A stretch of 64,000 nucleotides of DNA from contig PDUO01000012.1 in assembly GCA_003008705.1 (NCBI GenBank), positions 572,870 to 636,869 of the forward strand. Direction: 5' to 3'. A program made the position numbers and the translations under genes. The stretch comes from Pezicula radicicola (Eukaryota > Ascomycota > Leotiomycetes > Helotiales > Dermateaceae). Below, in pieces: positions 34,938 through 46,314 of this stretch (positions within the stretch are counted from its first letter, which is position 1; each line of letters begins with the position of its first letter). A model generated the notes under the pieces. It saw nothing but the letters and a program-made list of their open reading frames with translations, did no database searches and had not been told where the DNA came from.

Positions 34938-36084
34938 ATGGATAACCGACAAAATAGTTCTTGCGCACCCATGAGTGAGGGAGGAACCGGCATCGTGGTG
35001 TGGAACTCCCTTGCAGGTATGTGCGCAACAACTATTGTACACTGGGCATACTTTAACGTACAATACAGCTTACGAAATCAACGGAAACAATCAGACGTTC
35101 CCCATCAATTCGACATCATGTCCCGACTACACCGTGCAATTCACACTTAGCGACGTGCGCCGACTTGAGGATACTTTCAGCCAACAGTCAAACACTATTC
35201 TTTCCCAATCTGATATGAATGACGGTGATGAAGAGTGGTCTCTGGATGGTATATTCCTATCTCCAAACATTGTTTCGGCCACAACGAATCCAAGCAATAA
35301 TGGCAATGACGAGACGAATGACAGGACAGAGCCCGCCTCTTGTGCCCTACAGCAGCGTCGACCACCACTACGATTCCTCCCCTCATTTCGGGTTCATGGT
35401 GAACGCCCACAGTTAAGTCAGCGTAGGATGAGACGAGCATTAGCAGCTGGCGTTAATCCTGCTGTCCTTCACACTTACCAAGGTTCTTTTGACAAGTTTA
35501 GCTTGCAAAGTATGAATGCTCCGGAGGAGCACAACTGCTGTCTGTTTGTTTACAAGATACATCCTTCGGTACAGTACGATCTACGGAAGTTCTTTGCCCA
35601 GATTTGCCATGGCAAAGTCTTTTCGTTTAGCTTAAATCTGCCTGAGGGAAACCACTTTTCATGCGCAGCTAAGTTGGCCTTTATGAACAGAGCTAGTGCA
35701 GAGTATTTCATGAGCAATATCATTTCCCCTGGCATCTTCATCGATGGAATGCGCCTTAAAGCATACTGGAACAGAGACAAGGTATGCCCGACGGCAGAGC
35801 ATGCTCAGAAGTCTCGAGTCGTATGTTTCGCAGGACCAAGTTTAACCTTGGACTACCTGGAGTGGATTTTCAATGGCGTTATGTACTACGACTTGATCGC
35901 CTCGAGGAGCTGGCTTAGTCTTTATGCTTCTGCAACCACTAGTCATCAATATGAACAAGTTGTGGAGATGCACTTCTCGTCACTCCGTGGACAGAGCCAA
36001 ATGGCCGTTTTGCGCTTTGAGAACTATTTCCAAGATGATGAAAGATATCATTACTGGTATGGTCAGGATCCTTGTGGCCTTTGA
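34938..36084 (+). CDS. Array member F: divergent RRM-like family protein
   Basis: Two exons (34938-35016 and 35069-36084) give 364 residues. Exon 1 is MDNRQNSSCAPMSEGGTG and onward, related to the short first exons of C and E. Blocks in order are FLPSFRVHGERPQLSQRRMR, LHTYQGSFDKFSLQSM, EEHNCCLFVYKIHPSVQYDL, HGKVFSFSLNLPEG, AAKLAFMNRASAEYFM, IDGMRLKAYWNRDKV, KSRVVCFAGPSLTLDYLE, MHFSSLRGQSQMAVLRF and WYGQDPCGL. This is the best-preserved member with the complete C/E/F-type layout and the natural reference for the family. It has no secretion signal and no recognised enzyme motif. RRM-like strands are inferred from the pattern; real RNA binding is untested. Confidence 0.78.
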
Positions 36085-39000
36085 GTAGTTCGTCACAGCC
36101 GGCGGGGATTTGGATATTTAATGTATAAGTACATTTATTTCAGCACTGCTCCTGGAGTTTCGGTAGCAAAATTTGACATCTCGATTGATGGAGCAAACAT
36201 ACGCAAGGGTTGGTAAAGCGGTGGTTCAATAGCAGACTTGATGGCTTTTGGAAACCAGAAATTTGGGCTCTGCATTTCGGATTTGCAGGCACAATAAGCG
36301 AACCGACTCATGGGAAGGGAACAATGGAAATTGTAAGAGTAGAAGAACAAAGCTAGGTGCAGGAAAAAAATAAACTTGGCTGAGTCTAAACGCCTTCCAC
36401 GTGACTTCAATGAAACACCCTTTCTTCTCTTACTATATAATATGTGTGGAATACATCAGGTACCATGTTAGGTTTACGTATTCCATCGAAAAATGGAAGC
36501 TTATTTACTGTAAGAGTATAGCCAACTAGCAGTAATTGTTGATAGAGACAGCTGAGAATTTCATACCATATGCGATGTTGGGCACTTTTATCAAGTTGCG
36601 TTAGAGTCTCTTGGTTGGACTCGAGACTTGATGGGATGTGATAGTTACCTCATTATTCCGGTGTCGTTGTATTGAAGCGACACCCGAGGGCATAGGTGTC
36701 AAAAATATTCATGAATCTGATAGGCAATCCATCACGAACGGCTTGGCTCATTCTCTTTGTTTATGCCTCCACAGTGCCCCGTTTTATGGCATAGTGTTGC
36801 CAAACCCTGTCGAATGGGAAGCAATATAGACAGCAGCAACATGTGGTGGCAATATGATTGTATTATGTTCTGTGTAGAAGCTAGAGTGCTAGAATAGGCC
36901 TACTTGTAGTAGGCAATTATATGACTATTCCTATATATTCACTGAATTCAACAAATCCCAATTCAGGAGCTTTCTACCATTGCCTACATGGAAGCTTGGA
37001 GTTGCCAAGCCAGCTCTCTCATGGAGTTTTATTCACAACTTCTATGTTCTAGTGTCTCATCAGTAAGAGGGGCCGGGTCTTCAAGGGAACTAAGACTCTT
37101 GCATTTATTCTTTCCGGACGAAGAATATCAGTCTCAAGTTCGAAAATCTGATTACGTTTCTAGGCTTCGGTTTCTAGACCCAGGGAAGTAGGAGACCATA
37201 CATTGTCTTCCACCTGAACCACAGATTAAACACAATTTTTAGACAGATTATTCTTCGCCGTCTCTTGATTTCTTACATTCAATGGAGCGGAGGTTCCTGC
37301 GCCGAGAAGGCTGGAACCAGTACCCGAGGGGACAATAACATGGACTAGAATCATCTAATGTACTATTTTAAGCCACAGAACGCGTTTTTCTGCAGTTCGA
37401 ATTTCGAGTTGCTAAGATAGAAGCTATCAAGAATGAAGAATCGATTAGTTTCGATTAATAAGAAACCAAAGACGGAGACTGTGGATGAAGAGCCGATGGA
37501 GATCGTTGCCTTCAGCGATTTCATCGTCCTTAGTACTCCTAAGAGACGGTTGGATCAAGGTGTATAAGTCTTCCTTTCACTGAGTTGGTTAATTTTCCAA
37601 ATGAGGGAGCACTGCTGCCATATCACAATGTGCTGCCAACGATAGATTCCAGCAAACCAATATTCATAGCTTCTTTTTAAACGGAGGTGTTAGTCTCTGG
37701 GGTTGGCGTCTCGCTTGGCATCAAGTCTAGACCTTTCAGACCTTAGTCGATAGCTTGCTAGTTTGCTCAGGTGAGTTGATATCCATAGGTTCTTCCTGAG
37801 CCGCGATGTGCAAGAGGTCTCTGTGGCTGACGTCTTGTTTGATATCAAGTCTAGACCTTGATGGGTGGCTCTTAATAGTGGCGAGACTTTAGATGGTAAA
37901 ATATCTAAGATCTATGTCTATTAAAAGAGGATGTTAGCCCAGTCTAATGAAATAGTACCAATCGGGAAATTACAAATCAGAAAATGATGAGCCTTGTTGT
38001 CAGATCCAAGCTGGTTCCGTATCGCCAACTCCAATAGTAAGCAACCTAAAGCCGCCACCGCCCAAGCAGCCGCGACTAAGACGGAATCTCTTCACTAGTG
38101 ACTCTTTTTATTCTTAAACAAATTTGACAACAAGGATGCTTGTGGCAATAACACTATAGGCCGCCGCAAAAGCCGATTTCGCAGAGAGTGAACTTCATAG
38201 TTTGATGTTCTAGATTGTCTTTAAAGAAACTTTGTTGCTGTTTGGATTAGTAACAAAGATGTACAGTACAGGGCTTCCTTACATCGCGAAAGTAGGTAGG
38301 CTAAGTCCTTGTGACTTCAATACTTGTGGTATATTTTGACGAGTTTGTAAGAGAAGGGCGAGAAAGGTTTTATGTAACTTAAATTAACTCTGCTGGATGG
38401 GTTGGTCACATTGCTCAAGTAGGACCTGGCAGGGAGAATTTGGAGGGATTACAAAGAGTTCATACCTCAGACAATGCCTTTGCTGGTTGGCAGAGACTTG
38501 TTAGATTTCTACTTGAAGAAGAAATAGGGCACGAGGAAGGGTCTTGAAGAGAGTCTGATCTGTATGACTAAAAAAAAATGGAATTGATCAAATTGTGGTC
38601 CACATTAGGGTTAGGGTTAACCCTCATATCTTCAATGATTGCTTGGGTGGTGGCTGTGTATTACGATATGCAACAAAAAAAAGGCTGTCTGTACTAGGTG
38701 CTACTAAGTTTTATAGCGAGAAGACGGCTTGCATAACGTTTTATAGTACGTAAAAAATGCTCACTTGGGTTTCTCTTAGCATTGCTTCGTCATCAGATTA
38801 GTCAGAGTAGAAAAGCATTATTAAGCTCTGTGTATATCTTATATTAATTTATATCCTCGGTTCCTCATAGATGTGCCTAATAGCTGATTCCCCGCAATAT
38901 ATAACAAAAACTACCAAAGAAACCTACTACTCGATAACTAATATTCCGTAGCAAAAATCCGGTTACTTAAGAGGTATGCGATATGCAACAGAATCTCTAC

Positions 39001-40564
39001 GCCTTTTATTACGACTTGTTATAAAAATTAGATGGAAAGCCAGAGTCAGGTCCTGTAGGCATCTTACATTGATATTTTTTAGATTTGATGCATTTGATGC
39101 CTTTCGAACAGTGCTTGTGCTATACAATATACAACAAAGGAATCTACTACTTTGAGCACTAAGTAAGCTACTACTAACTCCTATAATGAAAAAATGCCAG
39201 CTAAACTAGCGTTCTACAAGATACACTAAAATCCCATTTTGCCCCCACCACTTCTGCTCCCCTCTACTTCTCGTTATTAGAATAGTTAAAATCTAGATTA
39301 ATTTGAGTTACTCCGATACAAGGTTACACTTTTCTGTAAATTAAAGCTCAGAGATGGCTACTTAAATCAAGTAAGTTACCTAGATTAAATGGGTTACCTC
39401 AAGTAAGTAGGTTATTTAAGTAAAAGACCTTATACTCCTACTAGCTTATCAGCTTGTCACGTGGCGGTAACAGAATTATATAGAACATTTTCCAATTTTT
39501 ATAGATCTATGTAAGAGGTAAAACAAACCACTTATTATTAGGTTAGAGGAGATAACACACTAATTTCCAACCCTAAACGCCTAGTCCCGAACTCCTACCT
39601 GGCTAAACCCTCCTACCAAATGAACCAATTACAAAATAACAATTTGTCCTTTCTACCTAAGTATCTTAATTCCCTTTATATTTTAAAATTTCCTAAAACT
39701 TAGATAGTAAGCGAGACACCGTTTATGCTCTTAACTTAAATCCTTTAGTTTATAATATATCTATATAAGGGAGAAGAAGAGTACTTAGTTTTAGAGTAGA
39801 GAAGATAGATGACAGCATATCTTTTCCTTTTATTTCTAGTTTCCCTAGGAAGAGAGAGTTTTTGCAGGCTAGGATGATTGGGAGCAGGAGGATTTTATAG
39901 AGGTGAGTTAAAGTGGTATAGAATTAGAGAGAACCAGTTTAGTATAAAGAAGCATAAATTTAATACTCTCTGGAAATTGAGATAGATATCTTCATTGCCC
40001 AACGAAATATAAATTCCAGGCTACAAGGAAGTGTGTAAGTTTAAAAGAAGCGTTACGAGGGTATTTCCAGTACCTGTATTCCTCCTACAGTACCATTTTG
40101 TCAAAGTGAGACATTCACGCCCAAACCGGCTTACTTTCTCAGCATAATCATCCCATTTATTAAGTGAGCTTTTACATTATTTTATTACATATATATTAGG
40201 AGTCTCTCTAGTTTTCAACAGTTTATTACCTAGTATCCCTCACACCATCCCTCGATCCCAGAGTACCATTTAATGAACCATCCAACAACTAGAGTCCTCA
40301 ACTTCTAACAAATTAAATTACCCATCTAAACCCAGAATAGAAAACACATAGAAAAGGAACATTCGAAACAAATCAATCAATCACAAAAGGTGGTCAGAAA
40401 TTGATGGAAGTACCTTAGGAAGAACCACACCATTCCTCTCTTCCAACACCATGACACCAATCTTCAAGATCAGCAACTTCCCAACTCACTACAAAACATC
40501 CAAAAAGGTTAGCGCAAAAGTCTTCAGAACAAACAAAGGGAAAGAATTAACAGTAACTAAAGGG
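36085..40564. other. Large gene-poor AT-rich region
   Basis: About 4.5 kb without a supported gene. A frame at 36988-37191 contains SSVRGAGSSRELRLLHLFFP, then DEEY, which weakly recalls the SSLRGQSQMAVLRF..DDERY block of the array and may be a remnant; I do not call it. A telomere-like word lies at 38605-38624. Similar AT-rich words (around CAATATATAACAAA and CAATATACAACAAAGG) recur at about 38895 and 39123. GTAAGTTAC-type words near 39370-39420 resemble the interior of the MITE-like elements. Confidence 0.5.
38605..38624. repeat. Short telomere-like interstitial sequence
   Basis: Two TTAGGG units followed directly by TTAACCCT, forming a small AGGGTTAACCCT palindrome. It is very short and could be chance, but the fungal telomere repeat is TTAGGG. 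Confidence 0.5.
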
Positions 40565-41963
40565 TTACCAACTTACAAGCCTTAGCATGTTCCCTCTCCC
40601 TCCTCTCCTCTCCCTCCTCCACTCCTCCAACTCCCTCTCCTTCCCCTCAAGTTCCTTTCTGAAAGCCTTCTCTTCTTTCGATATTTCCTCTTCAAGTCCC
40701 TTAGCTTTCTTATCTGCTTCTCTTTGAGCTTCTTTTTCTGCCTTTTTGAGCTCTTTCTTCTTTCGCTGATCTTCTTTCTCGGCTTCTTTCTCGGCTTTCT
40801 CTTTCTCTTTAGTCTTTCGATATTCTTCTTTTTGAGTTTTCTTTTCTGCTTTCTCTTTTTCTTTGGCGGCTTCTTTGGCTTCCTTCTTTTCTTCCTTTTC
40901 GGTCTTCTTTTTATCCTTCTCCTTTTGCTTTTGCTCTTTCTTTCCATCTTTCTCCTTTTGTTTCTGCTTTTTCTTTTCGTCTTTCTCTTTTTGTTTTTGC
41001 TCCTTCTTCGCGTCCTTATCTCCATGATAATGGTGGTCATCCTCCTCCTCATAGCTCTCCTCATCCAGGTCATGGCTGTCCTCACTGTCCTCATCACCAT
41101 CCTCCTCATTATGCCACGGAGCCTTCCCATTAACAACCCGATTATCAGCAGGACAATCAGGACCAATACAACACTCAAGAGCATCAGTATGCGATCCAAA
41201 AGTAGCTAGGTCATCATAAGGCCATGTATAGGCCAAACCTTGACATTCCTTAAAGAAAGGATGAGCCGCGTTTACATATTTGCCATAGCCAGAATAGCCA
41301 CGATTGTAACAAATGTCAATATTGTTTCCAAGTTGTGTTATGACTTTGTCGACATGTGGACAGCTGTTGCCGGTTTTCTCTGCTAGCTCCCAGAGATCAA
41401 TGTTGCAGCCTCTAATAGCTTCCTGTTTTTTGTCGCTTGTGTTAGATTCTTTACTTCTTTACTTCTTTGCATATGTTTGGTAGGTAGGGAAGGGGTTGAC
41501 CACGTACCGTGTTATCATAACGGTCTACAGCTTTACAAGTCAGTGGTGCACTGTATCCATCGACGTAACTGACATCGAACCAGACAAATTCATCAGGGGA
41601 CAACCAATTGCCCTCGAGCTTAGTACCCTTATCATAATCATTGATAGCAATAATACCTAACCAGCCGACGGGTGCACCCAGGGTCAATGTCTGACCAGCC
41701 AAGACTGTCTCATTGTTATGACCAGCGCCGAAACTGTATCCGCGTGGAAATTCATATCCATCGTCGCTCGAGGAGTTCATGATAAGTTCAACACTGTCTG
41801 GTAACGTGTTCTTGAAGATCAATTTGAGATCTCCATCTTTGTAGTAGGATTTTCTTGTATTGGGTTCCTGTGCATCAGGCCCGGGGATCAAGGGGATCAA
41901 GGGCTTGGCCATAGTGGTACTTGCCAGGGCGAAGACGCCGGCAAGGGCAAGTGAGAATTTCAT
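40565..41963 (-). CDS. Secreted thaumatin-like protein with long Lys/Glu-rich tail
   Basis: Two exons, 41508-41963 and 40565-41422, give 437 residues. MKFSLALAGVFALASTTMA is a clear signal peptide. The next ~230 residues look like a divergent fungal thaumatin/osmotin-like domain: LKLIFKNTLPDSVELIM, DEFVWFDVSYVDGYSAPLTC, NIDICYNRGYSGYG and ECQGLAYTWPYDDLATF, the last echoing AYSYAYDD of thaumatins. From about residue 260 the protein changes abruptly. An Asp/Glu/His patch (EEEDDHHYHGD) is followed by ~145 residues almost only of Lys, Glu, Gln and Asp, with 11-residue KEQKQKEKDxKK units that should form a long charged helix. Near the 3' end a GTAAGT could start another intron, so the last residues (RLVSW) are uncertain. 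It is probably cell-wall or extracellular. A tail of this type on a thaumatin-like protein is unusual to me. Confidence 0.75.
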
Positions 41964-43842
41964 TCTGACTGATTTTAAACGTTGCGTAATTAATATGTGC
42001 TACAGAGATATGTAAGAATATAACAGTTCAACGAGGGGTGACACTTACGACTCTAAAAAGGTGTAATAAAATTCCCTGTGAGGTTGAGTATGAGGGCAAG
42101 AAAATCCAAGCGGTAACAAGCGACGGCAACTTTTATGGTTGAAACGAATGTGTTAGTTGTCGATCAGAAGAGAGAAGAAATGGGGTGGAAATGGGTAGAA
42201 ATGGCGTATACTTGTACTATAAAATGTCTATACGTATCCTAGAAACAAGAAGGTTTTCAGAGGAAAAGTATAGCAGGTTAAAGGTGTGGGTTCCTGAGGG
42301 AATTGACGGTAGACAGAACTCAACCATGAGGCCAGCTCAGCCCTACAGCCCTAATTAAGAGGCCGCCCTTAGAAGTCCCTATTATTCTGATGCATTAATA
42401 CACAAAACTTGTTATTTTTAGACGTTGCTGTGCTTTCTATGACGAAAGAGCCAACATCATAAGGCAGGATGTTGACGTCGTGGGCCGAATAATAACTTTC
42501 AAGACTTCTCTCCCAATGGATATGGACGGCCATGATTGTGATATAACGAGTTAAAGCACAATGGAGGATCTGCAGTTACTGGGAGGGTTCTAATTGACAT
42601 TTGTGATAATGTTGTAATCGCTATTGTAGTATAGCCTTATCGCATTGTCAGTGTGGGATTGAATGGGTGTAGCTAGAGATGTCATACAAACCCAATGATA
42701 GGTATCTTTGTAGACACCCAACTACCACATGGTAGAATCTTAAAATAGAAATACAAGATCCCAAAATTTCCATATCCATCAAGGTACCCATACATACTAG
42801 AAAGATAAGTAGCTTTGCTTTGCAAGCTGGATTTTCTGCTCTGCTCGATCAAAGGTCAATAAAAACTCAATATAAGGGAAATGCTAACTTTGAGCTGTCT
42901 CTATCCGCAATAGACATTATAACACTAAAAGAGCTTGACAGGAATTGGTGACGCTCGGAGATCTGTCAACCTACGTCAACCATGAAAGGTGTACGAAAAG
43001 TTTCAATACTCGCTGGTCTCCTGTGACAGTGTAGAATAAGAATCCGGAAAGAGAGCCAAACTACCGCCCTTCTATATAGATATTGAAGCCCTCTTTACAT
43101 AAGGATGTAGGATTGCCTTCGAAAATGACAAACCTTGTGCTTCTAATACCCGAGGTTCCTCTTTGGGACTTTTTTTTTAGACTTTTAGGGAAGATCGGTT
43201 GATGGGTCTTGTGGAAAAGGAAATTTGGTATTCGCCTCCCTCTGGCTTTAAAATTAGTTGCTGTTAGTATTCGGTTGTTGTCGGTTTGTAATTAGGCATT
43301 GCTAGTTTTCGTATCGTCATTACTCCTGGGCCCGCTTTACCTTTAGTCGTTGTTCATAGCTTTGATAGATCGGTTGACTCCCTCCAATGTTGGTAATATG
43401 AGTCAACTCAATGATCTGGTCTTTCAACTTAGCGGTTCTTCAGTGATATACGCTACTTGGTTTCCACAACAAGCGGAGCCGAGTGGGTGCAGACGAGTCG
43501 GCGCTGGTTAACCCCCAAATTCTGACATTGGAAGCCAAGTTCTGAGGATTTTGATGAGCTTCCATAAGATACCATGTAAAATTATATCAATCGAACATAT
43601 TTTACGGATAAAAAAATGTCCAGGAATATCAGTTGATGAGGTAGCACAATGGCTCGGTCTTCACGTAACAGATAGGGCCCTCATCCTCAACTTGCATTCA
43701 CTCCGGCGTACAAAAATGAAATGGCCCAAAGATATGATAGAGTCGAAAATTTTGTCCGATAGTGAATTTTGACTTCCCCGAAAATAACCCATGAACAACA
43801 TGTCACCGCCAGTGTAGGTTGGCCTGGCACCTTTTACTCTCC
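41964..43842. other. Intergenic region upstream of the thaumatin-like gene
   Basis: About 1.9 kb. The first 100-300 bases are the promoter and 5' UTR of the thaumatin-like gene. The remainder is AT-rich with a T tract near 43170. No gene is supported; the 73-codon frame at 43551-43772 is antisense-adjacent to the next gene's 3' end and shows no domain. Confidence 0.5.
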
Positions 43843-44953
43843 TTACCGCAAAATACCAACATGAACAACAAATCCGGAGTTGGACATCAATCCCTGGATA
43901 AGGTCTTCGTCCGGAAGACGCCATACCCTGAAAGCTTTGTGAAAAGCCCTTAACCAGCCTTCAAATACTTCATCGGAACGAAGTTGTTGTGCTACAACAC
44001 AAACTGTAGGGCTTTCGTCTGCACTATCCAGAGCTCGCAGCTTACATGCATCGATGCATGTCTGCACTAGAGGATTGATGAGAGCATCATTGTAGATACA
44101 GTCGCAGGCTATAACCGCATCGAAACTCCGCTTTTGACCTAAGCCAACGAGTGATGGCGTCACTTCATCTGTTTCCCAATCGAGGGGTTTGAACATGACA
44201 TTGCTATCACTCGTGGTTAAGGAAAGAGGCACAGAGCCTCTTTTTGGCTTGCTGCTACTCTTCCGACCTTTACTAGCTGTTGATGAGGTACCTTGATGAT
44301 TCTCGCGCAGATTCTGGTTCAGAAGTTTGGAGATATATTCCTGGTCTGTCAAAACATATGAATTGACTTTGGAACCGAGGGCCAGTCCGATAATGCCAGA
44401 TATTCCACATCCTAACTCTAGGATGTCAGACTTTGAATTCAGGACATTCTGCTTGAAAAAAGGATTTGTAGTTGATGTGATCCATGATGCAAATAGAGGG
44501 GTGATCTTCCAGACAACTAATGCAAACCATCATTAGTGATTTTGGCCCCAGCTTTTGTGAGCCCTGAATTACCTGCTCCAGTAGTTCCGCCTCCACGGCT
44601 TGATGACAAGATCGTGGGTGACTGATGGATTGACAGGTCACGATCCGCTATGCTTAATTCAAGTAACGTAGCGTTGGAATCTACAAAACCAAGGTTTTGC
44701 GACGGGATTGATTGCGAGAAGAGAAGAAACGATTCTGCGTACAAATTAGTCCGGACACAGCAACGCACGAATGCAGCTTCGTACCTTCTTCCGGGTCGTC
44801 AATTTCTGGACCCAAGCCGGCCAGTAGTGCTTCAAGGCTCATTTGGCAGCTTGACGTGTGCTGCAGGAGGCCTGTTAGAGTTCCCAACAAACGAGATTCG
44901 GCCGGTCCACAGGCACCACCATCATTGAGATCCGTCGGTAAGGCCAACAACAC
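43843..44953 (-). CDS. Rkm5-like protein-lysine methyltransferase (5' end unresolved)
   Basis: Three exons are firm: the upstream one ending at 44785, then 44573-44680, then 43843-44516, with phases 1-1. They read DPEE, DSNATLLELSIADRDLSIHQ, GGGTTGAVVWKITPLFASWI, DILELGCGISGIIGLALGS, VLTDQEYISKLLNQNLREN, FKPLDWETDEV and FDAVIACDCIYNDALINPLV. This is a seven-strand methyltransferase of the Methyltransf_16 group. LELGCGxxG is the SAM-binding motif I and LTDQEY is motif II. The VVWKxTPLFxxW and LDWE blocks are those of fungal ribosomal lysine methyltransferase 5, which modifies ribosomal protein L1. The first exon reads back through IDQEVLLALPTDLND to a stop near 44996 without an ATG, so a further short 5' exon is likely between 44970 and 45190 but cannot be placed. 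Confidence 0.75.
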
Positions 44954-46314
44954 CTCCTGGTCTATGATATGTAGTCCTGAAAACTCCTCCCTTTAAATGT
45001 ATCGTCATGGCTAACTGCCCAATCACATGGTTTTTCGCAGCAATTCATTAAGAAAATCCTGCCCAACCGGAGGCCAACCGGCCTTCTTGGCCAAATAATA
45101 GCACGAGATGGCCCTGAACTCAACTGCATAAGGAGGAAAGAAATCATTGACTTACCAGTAACACCAGTGATGTAAGGTGTTTGATTGATTGCTAGTGACG
45201 ACGCGTCAAAGGCGACTTGTAGGATTAGTATTGGTATTGGTATTGGTATTGGTTGTGGTTGGGAGACTCAACAGTTGTTTGATAATTTAACTGGGGATGT
45301 GGCAAAAGAATGGTTAGTTAGCCTATTATTGAAGGATGCAGACGATGCAGCTGCAGCTCTGTGAGCTTCAGAACGGACGCTTTGTTCGCCTGGTGGTCTG
45401 ATCGCAGGGCAGAATATGAGAATAAAAGCGGCGGTGAACAAGCTCCATTCCATTCCCAACTGAGATGTCTGTGGCTGAGCTTGCGAAGACACAAAGGAGG
45501 TAGGTAAGCACCTCTATTGCAATGCCACGAAATGCCCAGAGACAGTGGAATCAATGGTTCTGCTTGTGCACTGTTAATACAAGCCGGCATTTTCCGCGGC
45601 TGTTCGTTCGTATGATGTATTTATGGGGAAGCCTCTACTGTACTGGTAATGCTGTTAAGGTTCATCACTTGAAAGTTAGAACCCCCCAAACGAACGGTCC
45701 TTACCGCTTGCTCCGGCTTCAGTTAGTTAACAGAGTTGATAATAACCAGTACCTACTACCATCAATCACTTTTAGTTGAAGAAAGAGACTTCTACTACAG
45801 CATGGTGGATAATGATGATTTCCCTACCCTAGATCCACTGTGATAATCAATCACCTGCGCAGCAAAAGCCTATTTATTATACTCCAGTCACTTGAACCTA
45901 GCTTTTTGGTCACTTGGTCGACTAGGTAACAACTCTCGAACTCTCTCACATGCCGCTTTCGCCGAGCAGCTCACCGCCCAGAATGGTGAAGCGTCATCTT
46001 GGCCTGGTGCTGGTGCTGGTGCTGGCGGTGGCTGTTAACAATAACCCCAGTCGAGCACGGCGTCATATTGGGATATTGGGACCTGCCTTACTGCCCTGCC
46101 CTCTGCCACGAACCTTCAACCATCGACGCGCCAGAGCATCCTAAATCTCTAAATTTCCCCCACAACTTTTCTCGCCATCTTAGCTGATTGCTCTGAACAC
46201 CATTGCCTGAAGCTGCTGCTTCAATTCTCCCATCCGCAGAGCTGTTGCTGAAACAATTCCTTCCCACGTTCGGGCCATCTCAACAACAATCACATTCACA
46301 TCCACCTTCACACC
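44954..46314. other. Divergent intergenic region
   Basis: This lies between the methyltransferase gene (-), whose missing first exon is probably in the first 250 bases, and the acyl-CoA synthetase gene (+). It holds a TATTGG microsatellite (45229-45252). A minus-strand frame at 45268-45492 begins with a possible membrane segment (MEWSLFTAAFILIFCPAI), but I cannot support it. The last 150 bases are C-rich, typical of a fungal promoter and 5' UTR. Confidence 0.5.
45229..45252. repeat. TATTGG microsatellite
   Basis: About four tandem TATTGG hexamers between the two divergent genes. Confidence 0.85.

Noticed and set aside
36988..37191. Possible C-terminal remnant of the array family (SSVRGAG..DEEY)
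   Set aside because: Similarity to member F is limited to a few residues and could be chance; mentioned only in the gap entry.
40582..41209. Long frames in the Lys/Glu-rich region, one Arg/Lys-rich on the minus strand and one Leu/Phe-rich on the plus strand
   Set aside because: They are shifted readings of the low-complexity AAG/GAA tail of the thaumatin-like gene; the hydrophobic plus frame is what antisense of such DNA always gives.
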